64,000 nt of DNA from DASVBE01 sp963770375 (GCA_963770375.1 CAVYPM010000011.1:1-64000), one strand, 5' to 3'; shown: positions 18,733 through 27,960, counted from the stretch's first letter. Translations and numbers: made by a program. Notes: generated by a model from the letters alone, not told the origin.

Positions 18733-19249
18733 GGAAGCCCTCCGCGGCCAGGCCGCGGACCAGCCCGCGCAGGCCGGCGGCCAGGCCGTCGCGCTCCTCG
18801 TCGGACAGCCCGGCCACGATCCTGGCCTGACGGGACTGCCAGGCCCGCCACACCTGCTCGGCGATGGCCCGGCCCGCAGGGGTCAGGTACAGCCGGACGT
18901 AGCGCTGGTTGCCCTCGTCCCGGCCGCGGCGCAGCCAGCCCTTGCGCTCCAGCCCGGCGGCCAGCCGGGAGACCGTGCTCTTCTCCAGGCCGAGCAGCTG
19001 GCCGAGCTCGCCCTGGGCGATACCGCGGGCGGCGACCAGCTCGATCAGCGCCCGGGCCTCGGAGGCCGACACGGCGGGCAGCGATCCGTCGGCCAGGGCC
19101 GGCTCGGGGCCGCTGTCCGCCCCGTCAGCGCCGCTACCAGGCGAATCACCGGTCCCGGGGGCCCCGGCGGCACCGGACGCAGGACCGAGCAGCCGGAGCA
19201 GTTGCATCAGGTACTGCTCAAGCTCGGTATTGTCCAGTGCGGCATCCAC
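18659..19249 (-). CDS. MarR-family transcriptional regulator
   Basis: The winged helix reads ALIELVAARGIAQGELGQLLGLEKSTVSRLAAGLERKGWLRRGRDEGNQRYVRLYLTPAGRAIAEQVW, followed by a dimerisation helix. A low-complexity insert (GAPGTGDSPGSGADGADSGPEP) lies between the first helix and the HTH. The ORF could start at 19270, but the GTG at 19249 is preferred because it leaves the GTTG-N7-CAAC operator upstream of the gene. It diverges from the ABC exporter genes, which it probably represses together with itself; the ligand is unknown. Confidence 0.85.
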   Translation of the reverse strand: MDAALDNTELEQYLMQLLRLLGPASGAAGAPGTGDSPGSGADGADSGPEPALADGSLPAVSASEARALIELVAARGIAQGELGQLLGLEKSTVSRLAAGLERKGWLRRGRDEGNQRYVRLYLTPAGRAIAEQVWRAWQSRQARIVAGLSDEERDGLAAGLRGLVRGLAAEGFLSSPPPAGSQGSPGGTPTPRPPGS

Positions 19250-19250
19250 G

Positions 19251-19271
19251 ACAACAGTTGTATAGCACAAC
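19251..19271. promoter_or_regulatory. Candidate MarR operator 1
   Basis: GTTGTATAGCACAAC (19257-19271) is a perfect inverted repeat, GTTGT/ACAAC. The preceding ACAAC (19251-19255) makes a third half-site, forming ACAACAGTTGT as a second palindrome. It lies immediately upstream of the MarR GTG. Confidence 0.55.
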
Positions 19272-19300
19272 CAGTCAGGTGGTACAGTCCAGCCGTGACA

Positions 19301-19315
19301 GTTGCTGCGTACAAC
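19301..19315. promoter_or_regulatory. Candidate MarR operator 2
   Basis: GTTGCTGCGTACAAC has the same GTTG-N7-CAAC layout and 15-base length as operator 1, with its start 44 bases further on (about four helical turns). It lies upstream of the exporter TTG start, so both divergent genes are flanked. Confidence 0.5.
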
Positions 19316-19368
19316 TCATGGGCCGGCCCCGGGATACGGTGGCCGGCCGCAACCCCTGGGAGAGGCCG

Positions 19369-20468
19369 TTGAGCAACGACCGGAGGCTGTCGGCACCCGG
19401 CCAGCTCAGCAACGCCGACGACTCGCTGGCAGACGGCACGCACGCCGGCATCGCAGTGCTGCCGTCGCGTCCGCTGGACGAGTACGCGCTGGAGCACGGG
19501 CTGCGGCCGAGCGCCGCGCGCCCGCCGTTCCGCGATTACATCCGGGACCTGTGGCGCCGGTGGGCCTTCATGCTCGCCTTCGCCACCGCGCGGAACATCT
19601 CCCTGTACACCGAGGCCAAGCTGGGCCAGCTGTGGCAGGTGCTCACGCCGCTGCTGAACGCCGGGGTCTACTTCCTGGTCTTCGGCCTGCTGCTGCACAT
19701 CAACCGGGGCATACCGAACTACCTGGCCTTCCTGGTCACCGGCGTGTTCGTGTTCAACTTCACCCAGCGGGCGTTCATCACGACCTCGAAGGTGATCACC
19801 GACAGCCTGCCGCTGATCCGGGCCCTTCAGTTCCCCCGGGCCGCGCTGCCGCTGGCCTACGTGATCATCGAACTGCAGCAGATGCTGCTGTCCATGGCCG
19901 TGCTGGTGGTCATCCTGCTGGCCACCGGCGAGCCGCTGACCTGGTACTGGCTGCTGGCGATCCCGACGCTGCTCCTGCAGACGCTGTTCAACGTGGGCGC
20001 GGGCCTGCTGGTGGCCAGGATCGGCGCCGAGGTCAACGACTTCAGCCAGCTTCTGCCGTTCCTGCTGCGCACCTGGATGTACGCGTCCGGGGTGATCTTC
20101 AGCATCACCGGCCTGGCCATCAGCACCCACCGGTGGGCCATCGAGCTGCTCCAGATCAACCCGGCCGCGGTGTACATCTCGCTGATGCGCAGCTCGCTGA
20201 TGCTGTCCGACCGGCTGAGCCAGCCCGGCAGCCAGCCCTTTGACCGCCCAGAAGTGCCATACGTTCCTGGCCAATAAGGCGCACCCTGAGCTCTTCGAGA
20301 AGCTGAGCCCGCAGATTCAGAAGGTGCAGCAGTACTGGGGCGCGTACTGCCATGGGTACGTCAGCTCGCACTACTACTGGGCTGCTCGCGGCCGGCTGGG
20401 CGGTGCTGGCCCTGGTGGTGGGCTTCGTCCTGTTCTGGCGTGCGGAGGAGAGGTACGGCCGTGGCTGA
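19369..20468 (+). CDS. ABC-2 type polysaccharide/teichoic-acid exporter permease, Wzm/TagG-like (two frameshifts)
   Basis: The protein has six membrane helices after an N-terminal cytosolic part: RDYIRDLWRRWAFMLAFATARN, KLGQLWQVLTPLLNAGVYFLVFGLLL, PNYLAFLVTGVFVFNF, and PLIRALQFPRAALPL, the last being the usual coupling loop of Wzm/TagG permeases. The C-terminal helix, GWAVLALVVGFVLFWRAEERYGRG, is reached after extra bases near 20240 (TTT) and 20392 (GGG). Start is TTG 19369 with GGGAGAGG before it. The stop overlaps the ATPase GTG by eight bases. It would move a lipid-linked glycan across the membrane with the next gene product. Confidence 0.8.
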
Positions 20469-21462
20469 GCCGATGGTGGTGGCCGACAACCTGCACATCG
20501 TCTACCGGGTCTACGGGGCCGGCGGGGACCGCGGCACCGCCGCCACCGCTCTGCTGCGCATCGTGGGCCGCAAGACCCGCGGCTCGATCCGCGAGGTGCA
20601 CGCGATCCGCGGCATGTCGTTCGTCGCCTACCGCGGCGACGCGGTCGGCGTGATCGGCCGGAACGGGTCGGGCAAGTCCACCCTGCTGCGCGCGATCGCC
20701 GGGCTGCTGCCCGCCGAGCAGGGCAACATCTACACCACCGGCGAGGCCTCGCTGCTCGGCGTCAACGCGGCGCTGATGGACGACCTGACCGGCGAGCGGA
20801 ACGTGATCCTCGGCTGCCTGGCCATGGGCATGACCCGGCAGGAGGCCAGGGACAAGTACCAGGAGATCGTGGACTTCTCCGGGGTCGGCGAGTTCATCGA
20901 CCTGCCGATGCGGACCTACTCCTCGGGCATGGGCGCCCGGCTGCGGTTCGCCATCGCCGCGGCCAAGAGCCACGACGTGCTGCTCGTGGACGAGGCACTG
21001 GCCACCGGCGACGCCGAGTTCCGGGTCAAGAGCCACGCCCGGATCCAGGAACTGCGCGAGCAGGCCGGCACCGTGTTCCTGGTCGCGCACAACCTGGAAG
21101 AGGTCGAGGAGACCTGCAACCGGGTGATCTGGATGGAGCGCGGCCGGATGGTGATGGAGGGCGACGACGTCACCGGCATCATCGACCAGTACATCGAAGC
21201 CTCCGGCGGCCAGCCGGTGATGCGCGACCCGGAGACCGGCCACCGCCTCGGCGGCCGTCAGCACGCGGCCAGGAACATGCTTGCCGCCGATCCCAAGGAC
21301 GAGGCCACCGCCACGAGCGGGCCCACGGACAAGGCGGCCGGGGACGAGCCCGCGGCTAAGAACGAGCCCGCGGCTAAGACCGGGCCGGCCGCTAAGAGCG
21401 GGCCCACGGCCAGGAACGGGTCCGCAGCAAGGAACCAGCCCGCGGCGCGGGCCAGGAAGTAG
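20461..21462 (+). CDS. ABC exporter ATPase, Wzt/TagH-like
   Basis: The nucleotide-binding protein has Walker A VIGRNGSGKST, an ABC signature YSSGMGARL, Walker B VLLVDEAL with ATGD, and the H-loop VAHN. The NEEV-type spacing and MVVADNLHIVYRVYG start are those of polysaccharide/teichoic-acid exporter ATPases. There is no large C-terminal glycan-binding domain. Instead the tail carries six-residue repeats (PAAKNE, PAAKTG, PAAKSG, PTARNG), basic and probably disordered. The GTG at 20461 has GGAGGAGAGG eight bases upstream; an earlier GTG at 20440 is in frame. Confidence 0.88.
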   Translation: MAEPMVVADNLHIVYRVYGAGGDRGTAATALLRIVGRKTRGSIREVHAIRGMSFVAYRGDAVGVIGRNGSGKSTLLRAIAGLLPAEQGNIYTTGEASLLGVNAALMDDLTGERNVILGCLAMGMTRQEARDKYQEIVDFSGVGEFIDLPMRTYSSGMGARLRFAIAAAKSHDVLLVDEALATGDAEFRVKSHARIQELREQAGTVFLVAHNLEEVEETCNRVIWMERGRMVMEGDDVTGIIDQYIEASGGQPVMRDPETGHRLGGRQHAARNMLAADPKDEATATSGPTDKAAGDEPAAKNEPAAKTGPAAKSGPTARNGSAARNQPAARARK

Positions 21463-21475
21463 CCGGCAGGCTAAA

Positions 21476-21518
21476 GCGGCCGGCCCGCCGGCCCGCCCGG
21501 GCCCGGCGGGCCGGCCGC
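21476..21518. terminator. Strong bidirectional hairpin
   Basis: The 16-base arms 21476-21491 and 21503-21518 are exact inverted copies around an 11-base loop. It lies between the convergent ABC ATPase and peptidase genes, starting 14 bases after the ATPase stop. No T-tract. Confidence 0.7.
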
Positions 21519-21551
21519 AGTCCTGATGACCGGCCGGCCGCGCCCCGCGGT

Positions 21552-21604
21552 GCTAGCGAACCACGGGGCTAGCGAACCACGGGGCTAGCGAACCACGGGG
21601 CTAG
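21552..21604. repeat. 16-base tandem repeat abutting the peptidase stop codon
   Basis: The unit GCTAGCGAACCACGGG occurs three times (21552, 21568, 21584) and then GCTAG again. On the peptidase strand each unit begins with the stop trinucleotide TAG, so the stop codon and 13 following bases are repeated. Confidence 0.92.
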
Positions 21605-24033
21605 GTGACCGCCCAGACCTCGCCGCGGCGGCCGGTGCAGTCGTCCTGGACCAGCTTGGTGCCGCCCGCGGGCACCGCCAGGCACCGGCCGGACTGGCCG
21701 TTCATCAGCTGGCCGCGGGAATCCCTGGACCACACCTGCGTGGCCGCGCGGGTGTTGCAGGGGGCCAGCTGGACCGGCGCCCCGTTGAGCATGACGCTGC
21801 CCGCCACGGCCAGGCACTTGCCGTTGATCTTCAGCCGGCCACCGGCGGTCAGGGTCCACTTCTGGCCGTGCGCCGCGCTGCAGCCGGCGATGACCACCCG
21901 GGTGCCGGCCGCGCTGGAGTTGCCGGGGTCGGCCAGGCACTTGCCGGAGATCGAGGAGATCACCGGCCCGGCCGGCAGCATCCAGGACTGGCGGGGACCC
22001 CCGTTGCAGCGGCCCACGGTGATCAGGCTGCCGTTGCCGCCGGCCGGCGCGGTCAGGCACTTGTTGCTGCGCGGGTTGGCCAGCTGGCCGCCGGCCCGCA
22101 GCGCCCACCACTGGCTGGAGGCCGACGCGCACGCCTGCAGCACCACCGAGCCGCCCGAGACCGCCAGGCACCGGCCGTGGATGCGCAGCTGGCCCGCGCC
22201 GCCGGGGTTGCCGGCCGGCAGGTAGGCCCACCGCTGGGCCGCGGAGCCGTTGCAGTTCCAGATCACCCCGTGCGTGCCGATGGCCGCGCTGTTCCGGTTG
22301 TCGTGCAGGCACCGGCCGCCGCTGGCGAGCTGGACCGCGCCGTGCCCGGGGTGCGGGTCGGCCAGCTTGCCCAGCGAGACGACGCTGAAGGTGACCGAGC
22401 CGTTGCTGTGGCTGCTCTGGTCGGTGGCGGTGACCGTGACCGTGGACGTGCCGGTGGCGGCCGTCCGGCCGGAGATCACCCCGGTGGCGCTGTTAATGCT
22501 CAGCCCGGCGGGCAGGCCGTGGGCGCTCCAGGCCAGCGACCCGGAGCCGGCGTTGTGCCCGCGCAGGGCCAGCGTCAGCGCGGCGCCGCGCTGCACGTCC
22601 TGGGTTCCCGGGTTGACCACCGCGACCTGGGTCGGGGACGCCGGGGCGAACCCGGCGATACCGTCCGGGGTGCCCAGGCCGGTCGGGCCGTCGTAGCCGG
22701 CCCGGGCCTGGCACAGGTACGTGCGGCTGGTCTCGCACCGGCCGTTGGCCCCGGCGACCACGTCGAAGAACGCCCCGGGGTGCGCGAACGGGTAGGACGC
22801 CGGGTAGGTGTGCGGCACCGGGTACTTAGCGGGCGCCGCCGCGGTCGCGGCCAGCGCGTACAGGCTGGCCACGATCGGGGTGGACACGCTGGTCCCGCCC
22901 GGCGCGATCCAGTTCGGCACCGTGCCGTCCTGCGGCACCGTGTCGAACACGGCGACCGGGGTGAACGGGTCCGCGACGGCGGACACGTCGACCTCGGTGC
23001 GGTTCTGGCAGGCGGCCGGCACGGTCGCCTGCAGCCAGCCCGGCGCCGCCTGCAGCGACGAGCAGCCAGAGCCGGTGCCGGACCACGCGGTCTCGGTCCA
23101 GCCGCGCGTGTTCGACGCCTTGTGCAGCGAGGTGCCGCCAACCGCGGTCACGTTCTGCGCCGAGGCGGGGAACTGGGGGCCGTACCCGGAGTCGCCGGCC
23201 GCGGCCACGATGGCCACGCCCGGGTGGTTGAACGCCGAGTTGAAGGCACCCTCGCCGAGGAACTCGGTGTCGCTGCCCCAGCTGTCGGACACGACCGGCG
23301 CGTGCGCCGCCGCGTACCGCTCGGCCTTGGCCAGGCTGGCGATCGAGTCGGAGTTGGACTCGACCAGCAGGATCTTGCAGTTCGGGCAGATCGCCGAGAC
23401 CACGTCGAGGTCGAGGGAGATCTCCAGGGCCCAGCCGCCGCCAGTGGGATCGTTCCGCGGCAGCGCGCTGCCGCCGGCCTGGTTCACGATCTTCAGGCAG
23501 CCGCTGGCCACGGTGCACGCGGGCAGGCCGAACTGGGTCCGGTACACGGCCAGGTCGGCAGCGGCGTGCGGGTCGTTGAACGCGTCCACGATGGCGACCG
23601 TCTGGCCCTTGCCGTTCGCCGCCGACGCCGCGGTCAGCGCATAGGCACTCTGCAGGTCCGCGGGCCCGAAGGCACCGGACGGCGGGCCGCTGGCGGCGTC
23701 CGTGTGGGCCCGCTTGGCCACCAGCGCGTTGCAGGCCATCTGGCCGGGGCGGGTGGGCGTGTCGCAGGCCTGCCGCACGCTGGCGCCCGCGTGCACGTCG
23801 CGCGGGGCGGCGGCGAACCGGGCCGAGGACGAAACCCCGGCCGCGGGCACCGTGCCCGGGCTGTCCGCCGCGGCTACGGCCGCTGCCGGGGCGGCGGGCT
23901 GGCCGCTGGCCGCTGACGCCGCGCCGGGGGCCGCGAGCCCAGCCGCGGTCACCGCCAGCGTGGCCAGCCCGGCCAGTGCCGCGGCCCGGCGGGCAGGCCG
24001 CGTGACGTGCAGGACAGCGTTTCCAACGCGCAT
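21601..24033 (-). CDS. Secreted S53 (sedolisin-family) peptidase with ricin-type lectin repeats
   Basis: The exported protein has a signal peptide at ATG 24033 (RPARRAAALAGLATLAVTAAGLAAPGAASA). The S53 catalytic domain has VAIVDAFNDP, the Glu/Asp pair in GGWALEISLDLDVV, SDSWGSD, the oxyanion Asp in AAAGDSGYG and the Ser in PGGTSVSTP. An Ig-like putative domain (WSAHGLPAGLSINSATGVISG) follows, then two beta-trefoil lectin regions with repeated GKCLAVAG, SGKCLADP, NKCLTAP and SGRCLAVP and QxW-like ends. The open frame extends upstream to 24240 but lacks sense there. It likely digests extracellular protein while bound to glycan. Confidence 0.85.
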   Translation of the reverse strand: MRVGNAVLHVTRPARRAAALAGLATLAVTAAGLAAPGAASAASGQPAAPAAAVAAADSPGTVPAAGVSSSARFAAAPRDVHAGASVRQACDTPTRPGQMACNALVAKRAHTDAASGPPSGAFGPADLQSAYALTAASAANGKGQTVAIVDAFNDPHAAADLAVYRTQFGLPACTVASGCLKIVNQAGGSALPRNDPTGGGWALEISLDLDVVSAICPNCKILLVESNSDSIASLAKAERYAAAHAPVVSDSWGSDTEFLGEGAFNSAFNHPGVAIVAAAGDSGYGPQFPASAQNVTAVGGTSLHKASNTRGWTETAWSGTGSGCSSLQAAPGWLQATVPAACQNRTEVDVSAVADPFTPVAVFDTVPQDGTVPNWIAPGGTSVSTPIVASLYALAATAAAPAKYPVPHTYPASYPFAHPGAFFDVVAGANGRCETSRTYLCQARAGYDGPTGLGTPDGIAGFAPASPTQVAVVNPGTQDVQRGAALTLALRGHNAGSGSLAWSAHGLPAGLSINSATGVISGRTAATGTSTVTVTATDQSSHSNGSVTFSVVSLGKLADPHPGHGAVQLASGGRCLHDNRNSAAIGTHGVIWNCNGSAAQRWAYLPAGNPGGAGQLRIHGRCLAVSGGSVVLQACASASSQWWALRAGGQLANPRSNKCLTAPAGGNGSLITVGRCNGGPRQSWMLPAGPVISSISGKCLADPGNSSAAGTRVVIAGCSAAHGQKWTLTAGGRLKINGKCLAVAGSVMLNGAPVQLAPCNTRAATQVWSRDSRGQLMNGQSGRCLAVPAGGTKLVQDDCTGRRGEVWAVT

Positions 24034-24269
24034 CAGCAAATCTCTCAATCGTCCGGCCGGTCCAGGCGGGCGGCGGCCTGCCTGACGGCTGACCGGACAT
24101 TGCCTCACATTCAGCGCGCCTCGTGGCATATCTGCACAAACGGGCACACCAGGCGCCAGATGTCCGGTCCATTGGCTGGCCAGCCCCGTTTCGACAGAGA
24201 CGACTATAAGCCAGCGCGGCCGGCGAATTCGCCGGAACAATCATGCGGAGGATTGGCGGGCGGCCTGAG

Positions 24270-26159
24270 TTACGGGGTGCCCTGGCCCGGCTCGCAGGCC
24301 GCGGCGCAGCGCAATTGCAGCCGCATGCAGGTGCCGCCGCCCGGCCCGGCGCTGGCCAGCACCTCGCCGCCCTGCGCACGGGCCAGCTGGCGGACGATGT
24401 ACAGGCCCAGGCCGATGCCGCCGAACCGGCGGCGGTCCCCGGCGTCGCCCTGCACGAACCGCTCGAAGACCCGCTCGGTGTCGGCCGCGGGGATGCCGAT
24501 GCCCTGGTCGGTGACGGTGACCTCGATCAGCTCCCCGGCACAGCTGGCCGCCACCGTGACCGGCCCGCCGTCCGGCGAGTACTTGAACGCGTTCTCCAGC
24601 AGCTGGCCGACGATCGAGTCGGTGGCCATCGGGTCCCCGTAAGCGGCGGGCAGCCCGTCCGGGATGTCGGCCGTCAGGCTGTGCCGGTCGGACAGCTGGC
24701 CGAACGCGGACACCGCGGCGCGGAGCAGGGGGACCAGGTCGAACGGGCCGTTGCTGACCGGCAGCTGGCCGTCGCCCGCCCGGGAGCCGAGCAGCAGCTG
24801 CTCCACCAGGCGGCCGAGCGAGCCGGCCCGGTCGGCGATCGTCTGCACGGCGCTGCGCCGGTCCGCGTCGGTCAGGCTGTCCCACCGGCTGGCCAGCGTG
24901 CTGGCGAAGCCGTGCACCACGGTGATCGGGGTGCGCAGCTCGTGGCTGGTCGTCGCCAGGAACAGGTCCTTGGCCTCCTCCAGCTCCTTGGCCGCGGTCA
25001 CGTCGCGGAAGTCGACGACCACGCCGGCCCGGCCGTCAAGGCCGGTGCACAGCACCTCGAGCCAGCGGCCGTTCGCCAGCTTGCAGTTCAGCTTGGCGCC
25101 CGGCTCGGGCACCGGGAACGGCAGCGGCTGGCCGGCCGCCTGCGCCGCGGGCAGTCCGGTCAGCCGGTGCGCGGCCGGGTTCCACTGCCGGACCAGGCCG
25201 CTCTCGTCCAGCACCGCGATGCCGTCCGCGCTGGCGTCGATGACCGCCCGCTCGTGCGCGCGCTGCTGGAGCACTTCCTCGAACGCGGTCACGTTCGACA
25301 GCGCCACGCTGGCGTGCCCGGCCAGCAGCTCGAGCAGTTCCAGCTCGATGTGCCCGACCTGGCGCCTGCTGTAGAGGGCGTACAGCGCGCCGTACGGCCG
25401 GCCGGCCACGTGCGACAGGCTGAGCGTGATCGTGTGCAGGCCGGGCAGCGCGGACCAGATCAGGTCGTCGAAGCCGCCGGTGTCCGCGGTGGCCAGCATG
25501 ACGGTCTTGCCGGATCGCATCAGCTCGCCGACCATGCTGCTGTCCAGGTCGGCGGTGCGGCCGCGCAGCCCGGCCGGCAGCCCGTCCAGGCTGACCAGGC
25601 GCAGCCGGTCGCCGTCGATGAGCACGAACCCGCCCGCGTCGGCCCGGGTCAGCTCGCGCAGGCTGGCCGCGATCCGGTCCAGCACCGCCTCCAGCTTGAG
25701 CTGGGCGTTCATGTCCGCGACGACGTCGCCGAGGCGGCGCACCACGCGGGCCCGCTCGGCCATGTAGTGCCGGGCCGCGTCGTCCCCGCCGGAGGTGTGG
25801 CACACGTTCACCCAGCCGGCCAGCCTGCCGCCGTCCAGCAGCGGGCTGGCGTCGATACGCAGGTCGAGCACGCCGCCGTCCTTGCGGATCCGCCGGGTGG
25901 CGAACGAGATCTGGCCGCCGTCGCGGACCCGCTCGAGCACCGCGTTGTGCTCGGCCTGGAGCTCGGCCGGGATGATCGGCGGCGGCTGGCCGAGGACCTC
26001 GGCGGCGGTCCAGCCGAAGACCCGCTCGGCCGCCGGGTTCCAGGCCACCGTGGTCCGGTCGGTGCCGAAGGCCATGATCGGGTCGGCCGCAGAGGCCAGC
26101 ACCGCCCGCGCGGGCGCGCTGCCCGGGGCTGGTCCGCCACCTCCGGATCTCAGGCCCAC
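24270..26159 (-). CDS. PAS-GAF-PAS sensor histidine kinase
   Basis: A 629-residue soluble kinase without membrane helices. The first PAS (about 20-120, AVLASAADPIMAFGTDRTTVAWNPAAERVFGW) is followed by a GAF domain (about 155-310, LEAVLDRIAASL ... HIELELLELLAGHASVALSN) and a second PAS (about 320-390). HisKA has the phospho-acceptor His406 in TTSHELRTP. HATPase_c has N box LLENAFKYS, G1 VTDQGIGIP and G2 GIGLGLYIVRQL. No response regulator gene is adjacent, so its partner is unknown. Signal sensing is cytosolic by inference. Confidence 0.9.
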   Translation of the reverse strand: MGLRSGGGGPAPGSAPARAVLASAADPIMAFGTDRTTVAWNPAAERVFGWTAAEVLGQPPPIIPAELQAEHNAVLERVRDGGQISFATRRIRKDGGVLDLRIDASPLLDGGRLAGWVNVCHTSGGDDAARHYMAERARVVRRLGDVVADMNAQLKLEAVLDRIAASLRELTRADAGGFVLIDGDRLRLVSLDGLPAGLRGRTADLDSSMVGELMRSGKTVMLATADTGGFDDLIWSALPGLHTITLSLSHVAGRPYGALYALYSRRQVGHIELELLELLAGHASVALSNVTAFEEVLQQRAHERAVIDASADGIAVLDESGLVRQWNPAAHRLTGLPAAQAAGQPLPFPVPEPGAKLNCKLANGRWLEVLCTGLDGRAGVVVDFRDVTAAKELEEAKDLFLATTSHELRTPITVVHGFASTLASRWDSLTDADRRSAVQTIADRAGSLGRLVEQLLLGSRAGDGQLPVSNGPFDLVPLLRAAVSAFGQLSDRHSLTADIPDGLPAAYGDPMATDSIVGQLLENAFKYSPDGGPVTVAASCAGELIEVTVTDQGIGIPAADTERVFERFVQGDAGDRRRFGGIGLGLYIVRQLARAQGGEVLASAGPGGGTCMRLQLRCAAACEPGQGTP

Positions 26160-26199
26160 GGCCTCATAATCGCATCGCCCGCCGGGGGCCGGGCCGCGC

Positions 26200-27408
26200 T
26201 CACCAGACCTCGCGCAGCACCCGGAGGATATTCCCGCCGATCACCGCGGTTATATCGGCGTCCGGGTAGCCGTGCGCCACCAGCCAGCCGACGATGTTGC
26301 GGAAATTCTCGGTGGGGTTCTCCATTCCCGCCACGTAGCCGACTTTGGGATGCGGCGGGGCGGACCAGGCGCCCATCCCGAGCTGCTGCGCGAACACGCC
26401 GTGAAAGCCGACGTGATCGCCGTAGAACGTGTCCGGGCCGAACGCCACGTGCTCGATGCCGAGCAATTCCGCGCAGTACTCGAAGTGGTCCATGACCGAG
26501 TCGATCGAGTGCTCGGGGTGAGCCGCGGAGAGCGTGGTGTGCGGCGCCGCCTCGATGCCGATCACCCCGCCGCCCGCGGCGCAGGCCCGCAGCACGTCGT
26601 CCGGCTTCATCCGCGGGGTGGGCCACACCTGCCGGGCGCCCGCGTGCGTGATGAACACCGGCTTGTCCGACACCTCGAAGGTGTCCAGGCAGGTCCGGTC
26701 GCCGGAGTGGGACACGTCGATGGCCAGGCCCAGCTGGTTCATCCGGCGCACCGCCTTGCGGCCGAAGGTGGTCAGCCCGCCGTCGCCCGGCTCCTTCAGG
26801 CCGCCGCCGAGCCCGTTGGACTCTGAGTAGGCGATGCCGATCTGCCGGATGCCCAGCCCGTAGAGGATGTCCAGCCGGTCCAGCTCGTTCTCGATCGGGG
26901 TGGCCGCCTCCAGGCCGAGCACGATCGCGACCCGGCCGGTCCGCTTGGCCGCGGCCAGATCGGCCAGGGTCCGGCCGACGGTGACGTAGTCCTGGTGGGC
27001 CAGGTCGCACAGGCGCATCCCGATGTCGCCCACGGTCTCGTCCCATTTCCACGCGGACTTGCTGGTCACGCACCCGGTGCCGTCCATCATGTTGTCGAAC
27101 ACCGCGGTCAGCCCGGACGCGGCCAGCCCGGCGAAGCCGGTGTGCTGGCGGCCGGTCCTGATGTAGTCGCGGACCTGGGTGATGTCCCTGGGCAGCACCA
27201 CCGGGTGGTCGTGCAGGCTGATCACCATGCTGCTGGCCAGCAGCGCGGCGGTGCGCTCCGCCTGGTCCGCGGTGAGGGCGGGCGGGTGCTCCGGCACCCG
27301 GCCGAGTTCGTCGGCCAGGTCGAAGACCTCGTAGTCGTCGCCGGGCTCCAGGTAGGAATACGACCGGTAGCCGGCTGTGCCGGACGTGCCTGAGCTGGTG
27401 TTATCCAC
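26200..27408 (-). CDS. Membrane dipeptidase (renal dipeptidase, M19) family
   Basis: A TIM-barrel zinc peptidase. The metal ligands are visible: HDHP (SLHDHPVVLP), the bridging Glu in VLGLEAATP, His in IDVSHSGDRT, His in FITHAGARQ, and Asp in FGPDTFYGDH. Length is normal at about 402 residues from the GTG at 27408; the frame is open to 27495 but adds only a basic leader. No signal peptide is seen, so it may be cytosolic despite the family name. Actinobacterial members act on dipeptides or related amides; the substrate cannot be told. It diverges from the inhibitor-like lipoprotein gene. Confidence 0.88.
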   Translation of the reverse strand: MDNTSSGTSGTAGYRSYSYLEPGDDYEVFDLADELGRVPEHPPALTADQAERTAALLASSMVISLHDHPVVLPRDITQVRDYIRTGRQHTGFAGLAASGLTAVFDNMMDGTGCVTSKSAWKWDETVGDIGMRLCDLAHQDYVTVGRTLADLAAAKRTGRVAIVLGLEAATPIENELDRLDILYGLGIRQIGIAYSESNGLGGGLKEPGDGGLTTFGRKAVRRMNQLGLAIDVSHSGDRTCLDTFEVSDKPVFITHAGARQVWPTPRMKPDDVLRACAAGGGVIGIEAAPHTTLSAAHPEHSIDSVMDHFEYCAELLGIEHVAFGPDTFYGDHVGFHGVFAQQLGMGAWSAPPHPKVGYVAGMENPTENFRNIVGWLVAHGYPDADITAVIGGNILRVLREVW

Positions 27409-27500
27409 GGTGCTGAACTTAGCCTGAGCCGATTTCCCGCCGCCCGACCGGGTTTTGCAAACCGGCGGAACCGGCTGGGCCCCCGTCACGTCCAACGGGC

Positions 27501-27950
27501 ATGAACACCAACCTGCTCCGGACCGCGACCCTGGTGCGGTCCACTCTTGCTGCTGTGGCCTGCGCCGCCGTGGTGGCTGCGTGCGGCAGTGTGCACGCCG
27601 GCGCGGGCAGCTCCGCGCCCGGCACCAAGATCAGCCACGCCAAGGTGCACCTCACCATCTCGGTGAAGTCCGGGCCGAACGCCACGGCCCGCACCTGGAC
27701 GCTGACCTGCAAGCCGACCGGGGCGACCGGGGCGGGCCATCCGGATGCGGCGGCAGCCTGTGCTCAGCTGCTCAAGGCGAAGGACCCGTTCGCCACGACC
27801 AAGGCGCACCAGGAGTGCCCGATGATCGTGGCGGGCAAGCAGACGGCCACCGTCACCGGCACCTTCCTGGGCAAGCACATCGACGCCAGGTTCAACCAGA
27901 TCGGCTGCGGGGTGCTGCGCTGGAACAAGGTGGGCCAGATCTTCCACTGA
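27501..27950 (+). CDS. Subtilisin-inhibitor-like (SSI, I78-type fold) lipoprotein
   Basis: A 149-residue secreted protein with signal sequence and lipobox VVAACGS. The mature part shows the SSI pattern: TWTLTCKPTGATGAGHPDAAAACAQL, then ECPMIVAGKQTATVTGTFLGKHIDARFNQIGCGVLRW. Cysteines fit the two conserved disulfides. The reactive-site region around CPM is recognisable although the spacing differs from classical SSI. It would be a membrane-anchored inhibitor of serine peptidases. A secreted S53 peptidase is encoded 3.5 kb away, but a functional link is only suggestive. Confidence 0.75.
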   Translation: MNTNLLRTATLVRSTLAAVACAAVVAACGSVHAGAGSSAPGTKISHAKVHLTISVKSGPNATARTWTLTCKPTGATGAGHPDAAAACAQLLKAKDPFATTKAHQECPMIVAGKQTATVTGTFLGKHIDARFNQIGCGVLRWNKVGQIFH

Positions 27951-27960
27951 CCGGTCGCGC

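Noticed and set aside
24034..24240. N-terminal extension of the S53 peptidase
   Set aside because: The extra 69 codons precede a complete signal peptide, and the extension has no domain; the start at 24033 is far better.
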